DNA of 64,000 bases from assembly GCA_965662355.1 (NCBI GenBank), contig CBFIHP010000001.1, forward strand, positions 124,001-188,000. The letters run 5' to 3'. Position numbers and translations under genes: made by a program. How positions within the stretch are numbered: the first letter of the stretch is position 1; each line of letters starts with the position of its first letter. Shown piece by piece: positions 25,617-34,766 of the stretch. This DNA is from GCA-2683825 sp965662355 (GTDB taxonomy: Bacteria > Planctomycetota > UBA1135 > GCA-002686595). Under the pieces are notes generated by a model that saw only the letters and a list, made by a program, of their open reading frames with translations, ran no database searches and had not been told where the DNA came from.

Positions 25617-26432
25617 ATGACCCAGTTGAACCAAAAAGGTGTGCGCGACATGGTTCAACACGGACTACGTACCGGCATGGCCTGGTTCATGGTGTGGACG
25701 TACACCGCAATGGCGCCCTTCGGGTGGGCTTTCTTCGCCTGCTTGTGCTTTCTGTGGCGCAAGGACCCGCACCTCCGAGCCGTACGACTTCAACGCGTGC
25801 AAACCCGCGCGTATCGCTTCATGCACTCTTGGCTGCGCTGGAGCGGAATTACCAATTTCGACCACCGCAGGCCGATCGGGGGGCTTCCGGACGGACCCAG
25901 TGTGGTCATCGCAAATCACCCGACGTTGATGGACATCACCTCGATCACAGCGGTCGTCGGAAGCGGCTGCACGATCATCAAGCCCGCGATGTTCAATCGA
26001 CGCCTCCTGCACGGGCTACTCGTCGGAGCAGGCCACATCGAGGGGCCCGGGGCGGACGTGCTCTCGATCGGACGCATCCTCGAAGACGCGGTCGACCGCC
26101 TCCAGCAGGGGTTTACGATCATCGTTTTTCCCGAAGGAACCCGCTCCCGCGGGAGCAAGCTGCTGCCTTTTGGGCGCACTCCGTTCGAGATCGCTTGCCG
26201 GGCCGGAGTTCCCCTGGTGTCGATGACGGTGCAATGCGACCCGGTCTATCTGTCCAAGGAAGTCCCCGTTCTCAGGCCTCCGCACCCGGTTCCGGAGCTG
26301 CGCCTCGGTGTCCTGGCCATCGACTATCCCCACTCCGAGGGCCTCGGCAGTCGCGAGCTTCGTAAAAAGGTTGAGGCCCGGTACCACGCCTGGATTGAGA
26401 AACCCGCAAAAGCGAGTGTATCCTCTCCCTAA
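25617..26432 (+). CDS. PlsC-like 1-acylglycerol-3-phosphate acyltransferase family protein
   Basis: The protein has 271 residues from ATG 25617. It has a membrane-anchoring N-terminal helix (about residues 20-45), then the acyltransferase catalytic motif NHPTLMD (Hx4D) and the acceptor-binding FPEGTRSRG. Enzymes of this family move an acyl group from ACP or CoA to a phospholipid precursor. Aryl-polyene clusters usually contain one, probably for joining the polyene to a lipid carrier. It leads the plus-strand series to the ACP gene, 26 bases downstream. Confidence 0.88.
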   Translation: MTQLNQKGVRDMVQHGLRTGMAWFMVWTYTAMAPFGWAFFACLCFLWRKDPHLRAVRLQRVQTRAYRFMHSWLRWSGITNFDHRRPIGGLPDGPSVVIANHPTLMDITSITAVVGSGCTIIKPAMFNRRLLHGLLVGAGHIEGPGADVLSIGRILEDAVDRLQQGFTIIVFPEGTRSRGSKLLPFGRTPFEIACRAGVPLVSMTVQCDPVYLSKEVPVLRPPHPVPELRLGVLAIDYPHSEGLGSRELRKKVEARYHAWIEKPAKASVSSP

Positions 26433-26458
26433 CCAGGAAAACCTAGAAAGGAACCCCA

Positions 26459-26734
26459 ATGTCAGATCAGCTCGAGGACCAGCTGAAGAAACTCATCGTG
26501 GAGACGCTCGCCTTGGAAGACGTGCCCCCCGCGAGCATCGAGACGGAAGCACCGCTCTTCGGGGAAGGTCTGGGATTGGATTCGATCGACGCACTCGAAC
26601 TCGCACTGGCTATCCATACCGAGTACGGCGTCAAGACCGAAGAGGGCGACGAGCGCAACCGCGAGTACTACCACTCCGTCAAGTCTCTCGCCGACTTCAT
26701 CCGCTCCAGGCAGACCGCCAAGACGGTCTCGTAG
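26459..26734 (+). CDS. Acyl carrier protein
   Basis: This 91-residue carrier protein has Ser42 in LGLDSIDALELAL as the 4'-phosphopantetheine attachment site. The charged N-terminus and hydrophobic heptads give the usual four-helix form. A good ribosome binding site (AAAGGA) precedes the ATG. It is the only carrier protein in the window, although aryl-polyene clusters normally carry two. It should hold the growing polyene for the ketosynthases, dehydratases and thioesterase nearby. Confidence 0.93.
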   Translation: MSDQLEDQLKKLIVETLALEDVPPASIETEAPLFGEGLGLDSIDALELALAIHTEYGVKTEEGDERNREYYHSVKSLADFIRSRQTAKTVS

Positions 26735-26776
26735 CCGGGTCGCGACGACCGCCGGCTCCAACACAAAGGCGCTATC

Positions 26777-27388
26777 TTGGAGCCCGCTTCCCGCTGGAAA
26801 CTCCCGCTGCGAGCCCTGGCGGGCCTGACCTTGCTCGCCTATCCGGTGATCGTGTGGCAAGGCTTGCAGGCGGGCAGCCCGAGAAAGATCGCACTGGTAC
26901 TCTTGTGCGTCGTTGCTCCAGCGGCTTTCTTGCGCATGCGCGCCAATGCCCACGCACGCGTACAGGGCATGGCCTTTCTTCCTCTGTTGACGGTTGCGTG
27001 CCTGGGCTTCGCCAGCGTCTTGAACAGCACGGGGTTGATCCTTGTCGTTCCGGTGTTGATCAACGCCCTGCTCCTCATCAGCTTCGGTGCAACGCTGCGA
27101 CGCGGATCGATGCCGATGATCGAGCGCTTCGCGTTGCTTCAAGAGGACCATCTCACGAACGCGCAACGCGAATGGTGCCGGCTATGGACACGGATCTGGT
27201 GCGGCTTCTTCGTCCTGAACGGAACGACGGCTTTCCTGCTGGCGACGCTTGCGCCCCTTGCGTGGTGGGCGTTCTACAACGGGCTTCTCTCCTACGGGCT
27301 GACAGGGGTGTTGTTCGCTAGCGAATGGATCTTGCGTCGAAGACGCTTCAAGATCTCCACGCACGCAGGAACGGACGAAGGCTCGTGA
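26777..27388 (+). CDS. COG4648-like polytopic membrane protein of polyene cluster
   Basis: The protein has about 203 residues with five or six hydrophobic segments, for example 10-28, 37-52 and 66-98, then 140-180. It matches the small membrane protein (COG4648) found beside the carrier protein and adenylation gene in aryl-polyene clusters by position and by the central MIERFALLQEDHLTNAQREWCR loop region. Its role there is not established. The start is TTG 26777, a weak choice. Its stop overlaps the next gene's GTG. Confidence 0.7.
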   Translation: MEPASRWKLPLRALAGLTLLAYPVIVWQGLQAGSPRKIALVLLCVVAPAAFLRMRANAHARVQGMAFLPLLTVACLGFASVLNSTGLILVVPVLINALLLISFGATLRRGSMPMIERFALLQEDHLTNAQREWCRLWTRIWCGFFVLNGTTAFLLATLAPLAWWAFYNGLLSYGLTGVLFASEWILRRRRFKISTHAGTDEGS

Positions 27389-28770
27389 GCGCAAACCACA
27401 GAGATACGCTCGCGGCTTTCTGCCCGAGGCCCGAGGCCATTGGCACCTATCGCGACGGAGCGTCCATCGATGTCGAGACGTTGCTACGCCAGGCCGCCCT
27501 GATCGCGCAACGACTGCCACCCCCGGCTGCCGGAAGCGAAGTGGCCTTCGCATTCGAGAACGACCGCGCCACTTTTGCAGCATCGCTCCTTGGAACATGG
27601 GCGGCGGGCCACACCGCGGCGTTGCCCGTAGACGCCACTCGCGACAACATTGCGCCGCTGCTCGATCGCGAGGAGAACGTGGCCTTTCTGCACGACACCG
27701 GAGTAGGACGCGGCATCCACGTGCCGCCTCTCCTGGCGACAACACCACTCGAAGCCCTTCCGGCCTCCGTGGAGTCCCCCGATGAACAGATGGCCCTGGC
27801 ATCCTTCGCGCCCGGGTCCGACCGGCCCGCACTGCAGTGGAGTCACGACCAGCTCGCGCGCGAGGTCGATTCCCGGATCGCACAGCTCGAGCTCGGAGCG
27901 GGCATGAAGGTCGTGTGTTCGATCTCCCCGACGCAGCTCGAGGCTGTGGTCTCTGGCTTGCTTGCACCGCTCCGGGCCGGAGCGCGTTTTCTGGCGCTGA
28001 CGCCGCGCGAGCCCGAAGAGCTGCGGGCAGAACTCGTAGAGGGCTGTGTGCTCGTCACCTCGCATGCTCATGAACAACGGCTCCTTGCAGGGGGTGATGT
28101 ACCTGCCACGGTGCGCGCCACGGTTCACATCGATCGGACGAATTCGATCGAACGCGCCCTGCTGAACATCGGCGGCGTCGAGGACGCTGCTTTCCTCTCA
28201 CTAGATCACGCAGCCCCCGACGGATCGATGGGCATCGCCGCGGTCGTCGCACCTGAAGGACTCAAGGAGCCAGGAGAAGCTCTTGCTGCGGCGACGCCCG
28301 CGGGGAAACGCTACGCCCTGCACAACTTCGATCGCATCCCGCGCACACTCGATGGCAGCCTGATTTCAGAGCAAGTGCTCCTGCACGCAGGATGGGGACG
28401 CACCGGTCGCGGCGCGCAGCGCACGCTCGAATGGACCGAGATCCCCGCCATCGATGGCGACTCGACACGACGCTTTCGCACGAGCCTTCCGGACCGATAT
28501 GCCTTCTTCGAGGGGCACTTCCCGACGTATCCGGTGCTGGCGAGCGCCGTCCAGCTGAACGAATTGATCCTGCCCTGTGTGCGGCGTGTCCATCCGGACC
28601 CGTTTCGTGTCACCAAACTCCAAAACCTGAAGTTCATCGACCGCATCCAGCCCGGGGATCCCCTGGAGATCGCTATCCGAGCGACCTCGAGCGGTTATTC
28701 CTTCGAGATCCTGCGCGATGGCAGGCGCTGCTCGATGGGCAAGCTGTTGCTGAAAGAAGGCGACGCATGA
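27385..28770 (+). CDS. Degenerate adenylation domain fused to ApeI-like dehydratase
   Basis: The protein has 461 residues from GTG 27385, overlapping the previous stop. Residues 1 to about 335 resemble an AMP-forming acyl ligase: FENDRATFAASLLGTWAAG (57-75) and a C-terminal subdomain (about 257-332). The phosphate loop usually reading TSGSTGxPK is replaced by SFAPGSDRPALQ (140-151), the central YGxTE region is missing, and the last motif IPRTLDGSL has Ser instead of the catalytic Lys. Residues about 345-461 form a hotdog dehydratase with FFEGHFPTYPV (374-384) intact. The protein probably dehydrates hydroxyacyl-ACP and cannot activate an aryl acid. In related clusters the two parts are ApeH and ApeI. 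Confidence 0.78.
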   Translation: MSANHRDTLAAFCPRPEAIGTYRDGASIDVETLLRQAALIAQRLPPPAAGSEVAFAFENDRATFAASLLGTWAAGHTAALPVDATRDNIAPLLDREENVAFLHDTGVGRGIHVPPLLATTPLEALPASVESPDEQMALASFAPGSDRPALQWSHDQLAREVDSRIAQLELGAGMKVVCSISPTQLEAVVSGLLAPLRAGARFLALTPREPEELRAELVEGCVLVTSHAHEQRLLAGGDVPATVRATVHIDRTNSIERALLNIGGVEDAAFLSLDHAAPDGSMGIAAVVAPEGLKEPGEALAAATPAGKRYALHNFDRIPRTLDGSLISEQVLLHAGWGRTGRGAQRTLEWTEIPAIDGDSTRRFRTSLPDRYAFFEGHFPTYPVLASAVQLNELILPCVRRVHPDPFRVTKLQNLKFIDRIQPGDPLEIAIRATSSGYSFEILRDGRRCSMGKLLLKEGDA

Positions 28771-29507
28771 GGCCTTTTCGACCGTGCGCCGTCGTCCCCA
28801 CGTACGACAACCCCATAACGGTGCGTGCGGTCGTAGAGGGCATTCGCGAGCGCTCGCTGGAGATTGTGCTGATCGACGACGGGAGCGCAGCTGACGGTGA
28901 GGCCACTTGTCGGGAAATCGAAGTCGCGGGACTCGCAACACGGATTCGCTTCGACAAGAACCGTGGCAAGGGGGCGGCCGTGAAGAGCGGCTTCCGGCGG
29001 GCGAGCGAGCTGGGCTTCACGCACGCCTTTCAGATCGACGCCGATGGCCAACATGACCTGGAACGCATCCCGACTTTCCTCGAAGCCGCCGCTGAACATC
29101 CCACCGCGCTGGTCCTCGGCTATCCCATCTTCGACGATTCCGTGCCCGAGCACCGCAAGATCGGCCGGCGCTTCACCTCGATGTGGGTCGCCCTCGAGGT
29201 CGGCAGCCGCACCGCGATCGTCGATTCGCTGATTGGCTTTCGCGTTTACCCCCTCGACGCGGCGCTCGCAGTCGAGCGATCCGGAAACCGCATGGATTTC
29301 GACGTCGAGATCGCGGTCCGCATGGTGCGATCCGGCACACCGACGGTAAACCTCCCTGTCCGTGTGCACTACCCGACACCGGAAAAAGGGGGCGTCTCGC
29401 ACTTTCGGATGATCCATGACAACGTGCGCTTCAGCGTGCTCCACGGCAGGCTCTGTACGAGCGGGTGCTTTCAATGGTTACGGCGAGCCGTCGCAAAGAA
29501 GGCCTAG
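28767..29507 (+). CDS. Family 2 glycosyltransferase
   Basis: The protein has 246 residues from ATG 28767, overlapping the previous stop (ATGA). GT2 motifs: VVPTYDNP near 9-16, LIDDGS at 35-40, GKGAAVKSGF at 68-77 and DADGQHD at 91-97 (metal-binding aspartates). A late RVYPLDAAL segment and FDVEIAVRM follow. In most aryl-polyene clusters a GT2 domain is fused to an acyltransferase; here the acyltransferase is separate and overlaps the end of this gene. It may glycosylate the lipid or head group of the product. Confidence 0.9.
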   Translation: MRPFRPCAVVPTYDNPITVRAVVEGIRERSLEIVLIDDGSAADGEATCREIEVAGLATRIRFDKNRGKGAAVKSGFRRASELGFTHAFQIDADGQHDLERIPTFLEAAAEHPTALVLGYPIFDDSVPEHRKIGRRFTSMWVALEVGSRTAIVDSLIGFRVYPLDAALAVERSGNRMDFDVEIAVRMVRSGTPTVNLPVRVHYPTPEKGGVSHFRMIHDNVRFSVLHGRLCTSGCFQWLRRAVAKKA

Positions 29508-30409
29508 AAACCGAGGAGTCCACTTGGCTCAGCCAAGGTGAACGGGGAACCGTATTCGCAATCTGGCTCACCTTCCGTGTCGCCACCCTCATCGGGCGCT
29601 TCTGCATGCGCCCGATCGTCACCGCCATCGCACTTTGGTATCGATTGTTCGATCGCAAGGCCGTCAATGCCTCGCGCGAATGGCTGCGACGCGTGCATGG
29701 CATGGAACCCGGTTTCTGGGCGGTATATAGCCATCTGCGAACGTTCGCTCAGGTGACCCTGGATCGCGCTTTTCTGCTGTCGGGCAAGACGAAGGGTCTG
29801 ACCTTCACGCGTACCGGCCATGAGAACCTGCCGCGCCAGGTGCGCACGGGTCGCGGTGCGGTGCTGCTCGGTGCACACCTGGGTAGCTATGAGGCAATGC
29901 GTGCCGGGGGCACGGACGATCACGTCCGGATCAACATCCTGGGCTACTTCGAAAACGCCCGACACATCAATGCGCTTCTGGAACGCTTGAATCCGGGCGA
30001 GGCGGCAAAGGTCATCCACCTGGGTAAGGACGCCGTGGGTGCGGCCATGAAGGCCCAGGCCGCCGTCGAACGTGGTGAATTCATCGCCATCCTTGGCGAC
30101 CGTGTAGGCCTGAACGACCGCACGGTGCGGGCGACCTTCTTTGGCGAGGAGGCCGAATTCGCGGCGGGTCCGTTCCTGCTGGCTTCGCTCCTGCGTTGCC
30201 CTGTGTATCTGGTCTTCGGCCTCTACCACGAACCGAATCGCTACGATCTCTACTGCGAGCCTTTCGCCGAGCGACTCGTGATTCCGCGCAAGGATCGCGA
30301 ACGGGGCTTGCAAGAGCATGCCCAACGTTACGCCGAGCGCCTCGAGGAGTTCTGTCGGCGCGCACCCAACAACTGGTTCAACTTCTTCGATTTCTGGAGA
30401 CGGACTTGA
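29474..30409 (+). CDS. HtrB/LpxL-like lysophospholipid acyltransferase family protein
   Basis: The protein has 311 residues from ATG 29474, with a possible GTG at 29465. It overlaps the glycosyltransferase by 34 bases. The catalytic motif Hx4E is present as His135 to Glu140 in LLGAHLGSYEAM. A central ILGDRVGLNDR segment and GPFLLASLLRCPVYLVF resemble lipid-A acyltransferases. In related clusters it forms the C-terminal half of the glycosyltransferase/acyltransferase fusion, and it is likely to attach the polyene to a lipid acceptor on the inner membrane. Confidence 0.88.
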   Translation: MVTASRRKEGLETEESTWLSQGERGTVFAIWLTFRVATLIGRFCMRPIVTAIALWYRLFDRKAVNASREWLRRVHGMEPGFWAVYSHLRTFAQVTLDRAFLLSGKTKGLTFTRTGHENLPRQVRTGRGAVLLGAHLGSYEAMRAGGTDDHVRINILGYFENARHINALLERLNPGEAAKVIHLGKDAVGAAMKAQAAVERGEFIAILGDRVGLNDRTVRATFFGEEAEFAAGPFLLASLLRCPVYLVFGLYHEPNRYDLYCEPFAERLVIPRKDRERGLQEHAQRYAERLEEFCRRAPNNWFNFFDFWRRT

Positions 30410-30828
30410 CCACGATCCAACGACCCGATCACGCCATCGAGATCGAACGAAAGGTCTCTTTTCACCATTGCGACCCCCTGGGTGTCGCATGGCACGGGCG
30501 CTACTTCGAGTGGTTCGAAGAGGCCCGTAGCGAGCTTTTCGAGGCCGTCGATCTAGGGGTCGAGCAAATCCGTGGGCTCGGCCATCGCATGTACATCGTC
30601 GACGCGAAGTGCCGCTACATGGCGCCCATGAGCTTTGGGGACAGCATGCGTATCACGACGTGGTTCAGTGATGTGCAGCCCTTGATACGTGTCGGATACG
30701 ACGTCTACAATCTCGAAAGCAAACGGTGGGCTGCGCGGGCCACGACGGTGTTGGCGACCACGGACATCACCGGTGAGCTGTTACCCAAGACCCCCGATGC
30801 GATTCTGGACCGCCTGCCTTCTCGTTAG
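30406..30828 (+). CDS. 4-hydroxybenzoyl-CoA-thioesterase-like hotdog protein
   Basis: The protein has 140 residues from TTG 30406, overlapping the upstream stop (TTGA). The active-site segment FHHCDPLGVAWHGRYFEWFEEAR (starting at residue 19) matches the 4HBT family, where a conserved Asp (here Asp23) activates water. In aryl-polyene systems the equivalent (ApeK-like) thioesterase releases or edits chains. It overlaps the LolA-like gene by 32 bases, and the whole set is evidently one transcript. Confidence 0.86.
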   Translation: MTTIQRPDHAIEIERKVSFHHCDPLGVAWHGRYFEWFEEARSELFEAVDLGVEQIRGLGHRMYIVDAKCRYMAPMSFGDSMRITTWFSDVQPLIRVGYDVYNLESKRWAARATTVLATTDITGELLPKTPDAILDRLPSR

Positions 30829-31465
30829 CGCACTGCTTGCGTCCGCTCCGGGCCAGGACTCGCCCCACGAACGGCCCAAGACCGCGCAGGCGCTACTGGA
30901 GCGTCTCGCCAAGATTCAGGGACTCGAGGCGCACTTCGTCGAGGAGAAGCATCTGGCTCTTTTGGCCATACCGCTGAAGAGCAGTGGCTCGCTCTACGTC
31001 ATGCGACCCGGGCACCTGGCACGAATCATCGAAAAGCCGGAGCGCTCGCAACTGACGATAACGCCGGACGAATTGCGCATGTCGGATCGCGAGGGTACCG
31101 AGGTGCTGGACCTACGACAAAATGACGAGGTGCGCGTCTTCGTCACCTCGATCATGCGCGTCTTTCTCGGAGATCGGAAGAACCTCGAACGCTCGTACGA
31201 CATGCTCTTCGAGCTCGACGCCACAGACCGGCTGGCCTGGAGCCTGCGACTGACTCCAAAGAAGAAGCCGTTGAGTCAGATGCTGCGCACCCTCGAACTG
31301 CGTGGCAAAGGCAACAGCATTGCACGGATCGAACTGGTCGAGCCGAACGGCGATCGCACGGTCACGACCATCGTCGAGGCGGATTCGAAACGACGCTTCA
31401 GCGACGACGAGAAGTTGCGCCTCTTCGGAATCGGAGCCAAGGCCGACAAGGCGAAAAAGCATTGA
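30797..31465 (+). CDS. LolA-like periplasmic carrier protein
   Basis: The protein has 222 residues from ATG 30797, with a signal peptide (MRFWTACLLVSALLASAPG). The body (LEAHFVEEKHLALL, KSSGSLYVMRPGHLARI, LTITPDELRM) follows the LolA-type outer-membrane lipoprotein carrier pattern, a half-barrel that shields acyl chains. The aryl-polyene counterpart is thought to help move the lipid-linked product across the periplasm. It joins the exporter gene with a one-base overlap (TGATG). Confidence 0.83.
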   Translation: MRFWTACLLVSALLASAPGQDSPHERPKTAQALLERLAKIQGLEAHFVEEKHLALLAIPLKSSGSLYVMRPGHLARIIEKPERSQLTITPDELRMSDREGTEVLDLRQNDEVRVFVTSIMRVFLGDRKNLERSYDMLFELDATDRLAWSLRLTPKKKPLSQMLRTLELRGKGNSIARIELVEPNGDRTVTTIVEADSKRRFSDDEKLRLFGIGAKADKAKKH

Positions 31466-33912
31466 TGGGTCGTGAGGGACGCAGCGTCCTCGGGGGCCTC
31501 GCCGTGCTCGCGGTGCTGACTGCCTTTGTCGTTTCACGCATTGAAGTCGAAACCGACATCGGACATTTTCTGCCGGGTGGCGGCAAGCAGGTCGAAGTCA
31601 CGCTGGCCAAGGAGCTCTCCCTCGGTGAGTTGAGTCGCGCCCTGGTGCTTCTGATCGAGGCGAACGACACGGAAACCGCGCTCGCGGCCGGTCACAGGTT
31701 CGAAGATGAGATGCGCCGCGAACCCCGGGTCACGGAGCACCTGGCTTTCCTCGAAGGCGGTCCTGCGCAAGGACTCGAAGAGGCGCTGTGGGATCTGTAT
31801 CAACCCCGCCGCTTCGCTTTCTTTGCGGAGGACGTGGAGACGGCAACGGCCTTGTTGGAACCCGACTCCTTGCGCGAGGCCGCGGTTCATCTCAAGAAGC
31901 AGCTGGCCCTGCCGATATCGACCTTGGTCTCGCGGGTTGCACCGGAAGACCCGACGTTGATCCTGCCCAAGCTCTTCAAGAGGCTCGCGGGTCGCGGCGA
32001 GGGATTGCATATCGAACAGCAGCGCTTCGTCACGGAGGACGGCAAGGCGACCATTCTGTTCGCCGGCACCCAGGCCTCGGCAGCTCCGGCCAGGGCACAG
32101 CGCTCGTTCCAAGAAGGCATTCTGTCCGCTTTCGAGAAGACGCGTGCGGCCACAGCGGGCGAGGTGCGACTTTTGCAAAGCGGGGCTGGACGCTTCGCCT
32201 TGCGTGCCGAGGAATCGATGAAGGCAGATGTTCGGCGGGTGTCGATCGGTTCGATGCTGGGACTGAGCCTGTTCTTTCTCGTCCTGTTTCGCTCCTTGCG
32301 GCTCGTGCTCATGGTGCTGCCGGTCATCGGCGCCGGATTTCTGGTGGGCACCAGCGCCTGCCTTCATCTGTTCGGGTCGATCCACGGCATCACGCTTGCC
32401 TTCGGCGCCGCGATGATCGGCGTGTCGATCGACTACGGCATTCACTTTCACGGCCACTGGATGCTCGCCCCCGCCGCCGGCGGACCGCGGGCGACCTTCG
32501 CTTCGATCTGGAAGGGGCTCTTTCTCAGTGCAGCGACGACGGTGACGGGCTTTTTAGCCCTGGCGGCGTCGAACTTTCCGGGGCTCCGGCAACTCGCCGT
32601 GTTCGCGGCCTGCGGGGTCGCCGCAGCCTTGATCGCGTCACGCATCTTCCTGCCTAGCATGGCCGGCGCAAGCTGCGCAACGCCCCTGGCCAGGGCTCTC
32701 GCAACGCGCCTGGGGCAACTTGTCCGAGGCGGAAACCGATGGGTTCTCGCCACGCCGGTTCTGCTCGTCGTTGCACTGACACTAATCGGTCTCCCGCGCT
32801 TGCAGTGGAACGACAACATCGCCGACCTCAACCGCCTGGACCCTGAACTCCTGGCCGAAGACGAAGCCGTTCGTGCGCGGGTCGTGCGCTATGAACAAAG
32901 ACGCCTGATCGTCGCCCTCGGCGCCACCGAGGAAGATGCGCTCGTGGCCAACGACCGCATCGCTCTCGCCCTCGACGTCGCCGAGAACGAGGGGGCGATC
33001 AGGGGAAGCCGATCGCTCGCAACCCTGTTGCCCAGCGCACACCGTCAACGCACGGTCGATGCAGCCGTGCGCAACGACACCCAGCTGTGGCCCAAGCTGG
33101 AGGTCGCACTCGCCGCAGAGGGCTTTCGCACCGAGAGCTTCGCGGGCTTTCGGGAAGCCCTCACCCAACCCGGCCCCGAGCCGCTGCGCTACGCGGATCT
33201 CCTGGCATCGCCGCTGGCCTCGATCGCGCGGCCCCACCGCGTGACCTTCGACGACGTGGACGGCGCCTCGTTCGGCTTTGTCAGCTTCCTGCACGGCATC
33301 GAAGACGAGGCGCGCCTTCGCGAACTTCTGCAACCCATCGGCGGCGCACACCTGATCGACATCCAGCAAACCCTGACCGATGCCTACGGTGCGTTTCGCC
33401 AACGCATGCAGGGCTTGCTCCTCTGGGGACTGGCGGCGGTCCTAGCCCTCGTCCTGCTACGCCATCGCGCACTGCGTCCGAGCTTGACCGCCTACGCCCC
33501 GGCGCTTCTGGCGGCCGCAGGCACCCTGGCTCTTCTGTCGCTCCTGGGAATCGGCCTGAACATGCTTTCTCTGGTCGCCTTGCTCATGGTCGTCAGCATG
33601 GGTGTCGACTACGGCGTACTCCTGGCCGAAAGCCAAAACGACGAACGCTCCCTCGACGCGACGCTCTTCGCCGTCGTCGTGGCGGCAATCTCCACGGTCC
33701 TCGGTTTCGGCTTGCTCGCGTTCTCGCGTCAACCGGCCCTGAACAGCATCGGCTGGGCCGCCGGCATCGGTGTGCTTCTCTGCCTCGTCCTGGCACCAGC
33801 GCTCTGCGGTCTGGCTCGTGGGCGGGTCGCGCCATTGGAAGAGGTCGCCCGGCCCGCAGAGGCGGCCGCCAAAGGCGCAAAAGCAGGGCACCGATCCCGG
33901 CCTAGCGCATGA
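31465..33912 (+). CDS. MMPL/RND-family lipid exporter
   Basis: This 815-residue protein has the classical RND layout: one membrane helix, a large periplasmic domain, five helices (about 255-400), a second helix with a second periplasmic domain, and five helices at the end (about 650-795). Sequence such as GVSIDYGIHFHGH (about 315-327) and GVDYGVLLAES in the second half are the paired conserved helix-4-like motifs. MMPL proteins pump lipids or lipid-linked products across the inner membrane by proton motive force. It is the likely inner-membrane step of export for the cluster product. Confidence 0.92.
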   Translation: MGREGRSVLGGLAVLAVLTAFVVSRIEVETDIGHFLPGGGKQVEVTLAKELSLGELSRALVLLIEANDTETALAAGHRFEDEMRREPRVTEHLAFLEGGPAQGLEEALWDLYQPRRFAFFAEDVETATALLEPDSLREAAVHLKKQLALPISTLVSRVAPEDPTLILPKLFKRLAGRGEGLHIEQQRFVTEDGKATILFAGTQASAAPARAQRSFQEGILSAFEKTRAATAGEVRLLQSGAGRFALRAEESMKADVRRVSIGSMLGLSLFFLVLFRSLRLVLMVLPVIGAGFLVGTSACLHLFGSIHGITLAFGAAMIGVSIDYGIHFHGHWMLAPAAGGPRATFASIWKGLFLSAATTVTGFLALAASNFPGLRQLAVFAACGVAAALIASRIFLPSMAGASCATPLARALATRLGQLVRGGNRWVLATPVLLVVALTLIGLPRLQWNDNIADLNRLDPELLAEDEAVRARVVRYEQRRLIVALGATEEDALVANDRIALALDVAENEGAIRGSRSLATLLPSAHRQRTVDAAVRNDTQLWPKLEVALAAEGFRTESFAGFREALTQPGPEPLRYADLLASPLASIARPHRVTFDDVDGASFGFVSFLHGIEDEARLRELLQPIGGAHLIDIQQTLTDAYGAFRQRMQGLLLWGLAAVLALVLLRHRALRPSLTAYAPALLAAAGTLALLSLLGIGLNMLSLVALLMVVSMGVDYGVLLAESQNDERSLDATLFAVVVAAISTVLGFGLLAFSRQPALNSIGWAAGIGVLLCLVLAPALCGLARGRVAPLEEVARPAEAAAKGAKAGHRSRPSA

Positions 33913-34004
33913 CGGCAAGCCCGCCAAGGGACCGCCTTTTTCCATGGGCAGGTTCTCGGACCAGCTGAACGGCGACAAAAGCGACGGTTCGGGACCACGC
34001 CCCG

Positions 34005-34766
34005 TTGTTGCGCTTCGTTCAGGCATCTACCTTATGCATCGGGTCGGCCCCTCTGCCGGTCCGTGTAATCCACGTGCAACGGCTGCAATCCATCCAACCG
34101 TCGAAGGCCCTGAGAGCTCGCCCGGCATTCGCAGGCATCCTGGCGTGCTGCTGCTTGCTTGCGGCGTGCGCATCCGCCTCGGCCCGTGCCTGGAACGGTG
34201 GTGACTATCCCGGTGTTTTGCGCGCGCCGGAGACACTGCCGCAGGATGGAGTATGGCGCCAACGCGTCACGGCTTCCTGGGGAGAAGACGAGCAAAACGG
34301 GTTCGATGCTGTCTTGCAAAAGTCGGGGGACACGCTGACGGTGCTCGGGTTGTCGCCGATGGGCTCGATGGGGTTTGCGATCGTCTTGTCGGGGAACGAG
34401 ATCGACGTGACGAATCACACGCAAAGGGAGATGTCCATTCCACCGCACTTCATCCTGCTGGACGTTCAGCGTTGCTTCTATCCCTGGCTGCCCGTCAGTG
34501 CGGCCTTCGGGATCGATGGCCGCTATGAGGGCGAAGTCGATGGCGAGCACGTGGTCGAGGTGCTCGAGGCCGGCAAGTTGAAAGAACGCACGTTCACGCG
34601 ACTCGATGGCGCGCCCCCCGGTGAAATCCGGGTCACGTATCGGTGGACGCGCGACGACTGGCACGTGCCTGGCGAAGTCGTGCTGGACAACGGCTGGTTC
34701 GGCTATCGGCTGCGCGTCGAGACGCACGAGGAAACGTTGCTGGAGCCCACGCAGCCTGTGCAATGA
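34005..34766 (+). CDS. DUF3261 lipoprotein of polyene cluster
   Basis: The protein has about 253 residues from TTG 34005; a GTG at 34074 is an alternative start. Neither has a good ribosome binding site. A lipoprotein signal ending LLAAC fits either start. The body, including LTVLGLSPMGSMGFAIVL and LDVQRCFYP, resembles DUF3261 lipoproteins found between the exporter and ketosynthase genes in aryl-polyene clusters. A role in outer-membrane delivery is suggested only by context. The stop overlaps the next gene's ATG. Confidence 0.72.
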   Translation: MLRFVQASTLCIGSAPLPVRVIHVQRLQSIQPSKALRARPAFAGILACCCLLAACASASARAWNGGDYPGVLRAPETLPQDGVWRQRVTASWGEDEQNGFDAVLQKSGDTLTVLGLSPMGSMGFAIVLSGNEIDVTNHTQREMSIPPHFILLDVQRCFYPWLPVSAAFGIDGRYEGEVDGEHVVEVLEAGKLKERTFTRLDGAPPGEIRVTYRWTRDDWHVPGEVVLDNGWFGYRLRVETHEETLLEPTQPVQ

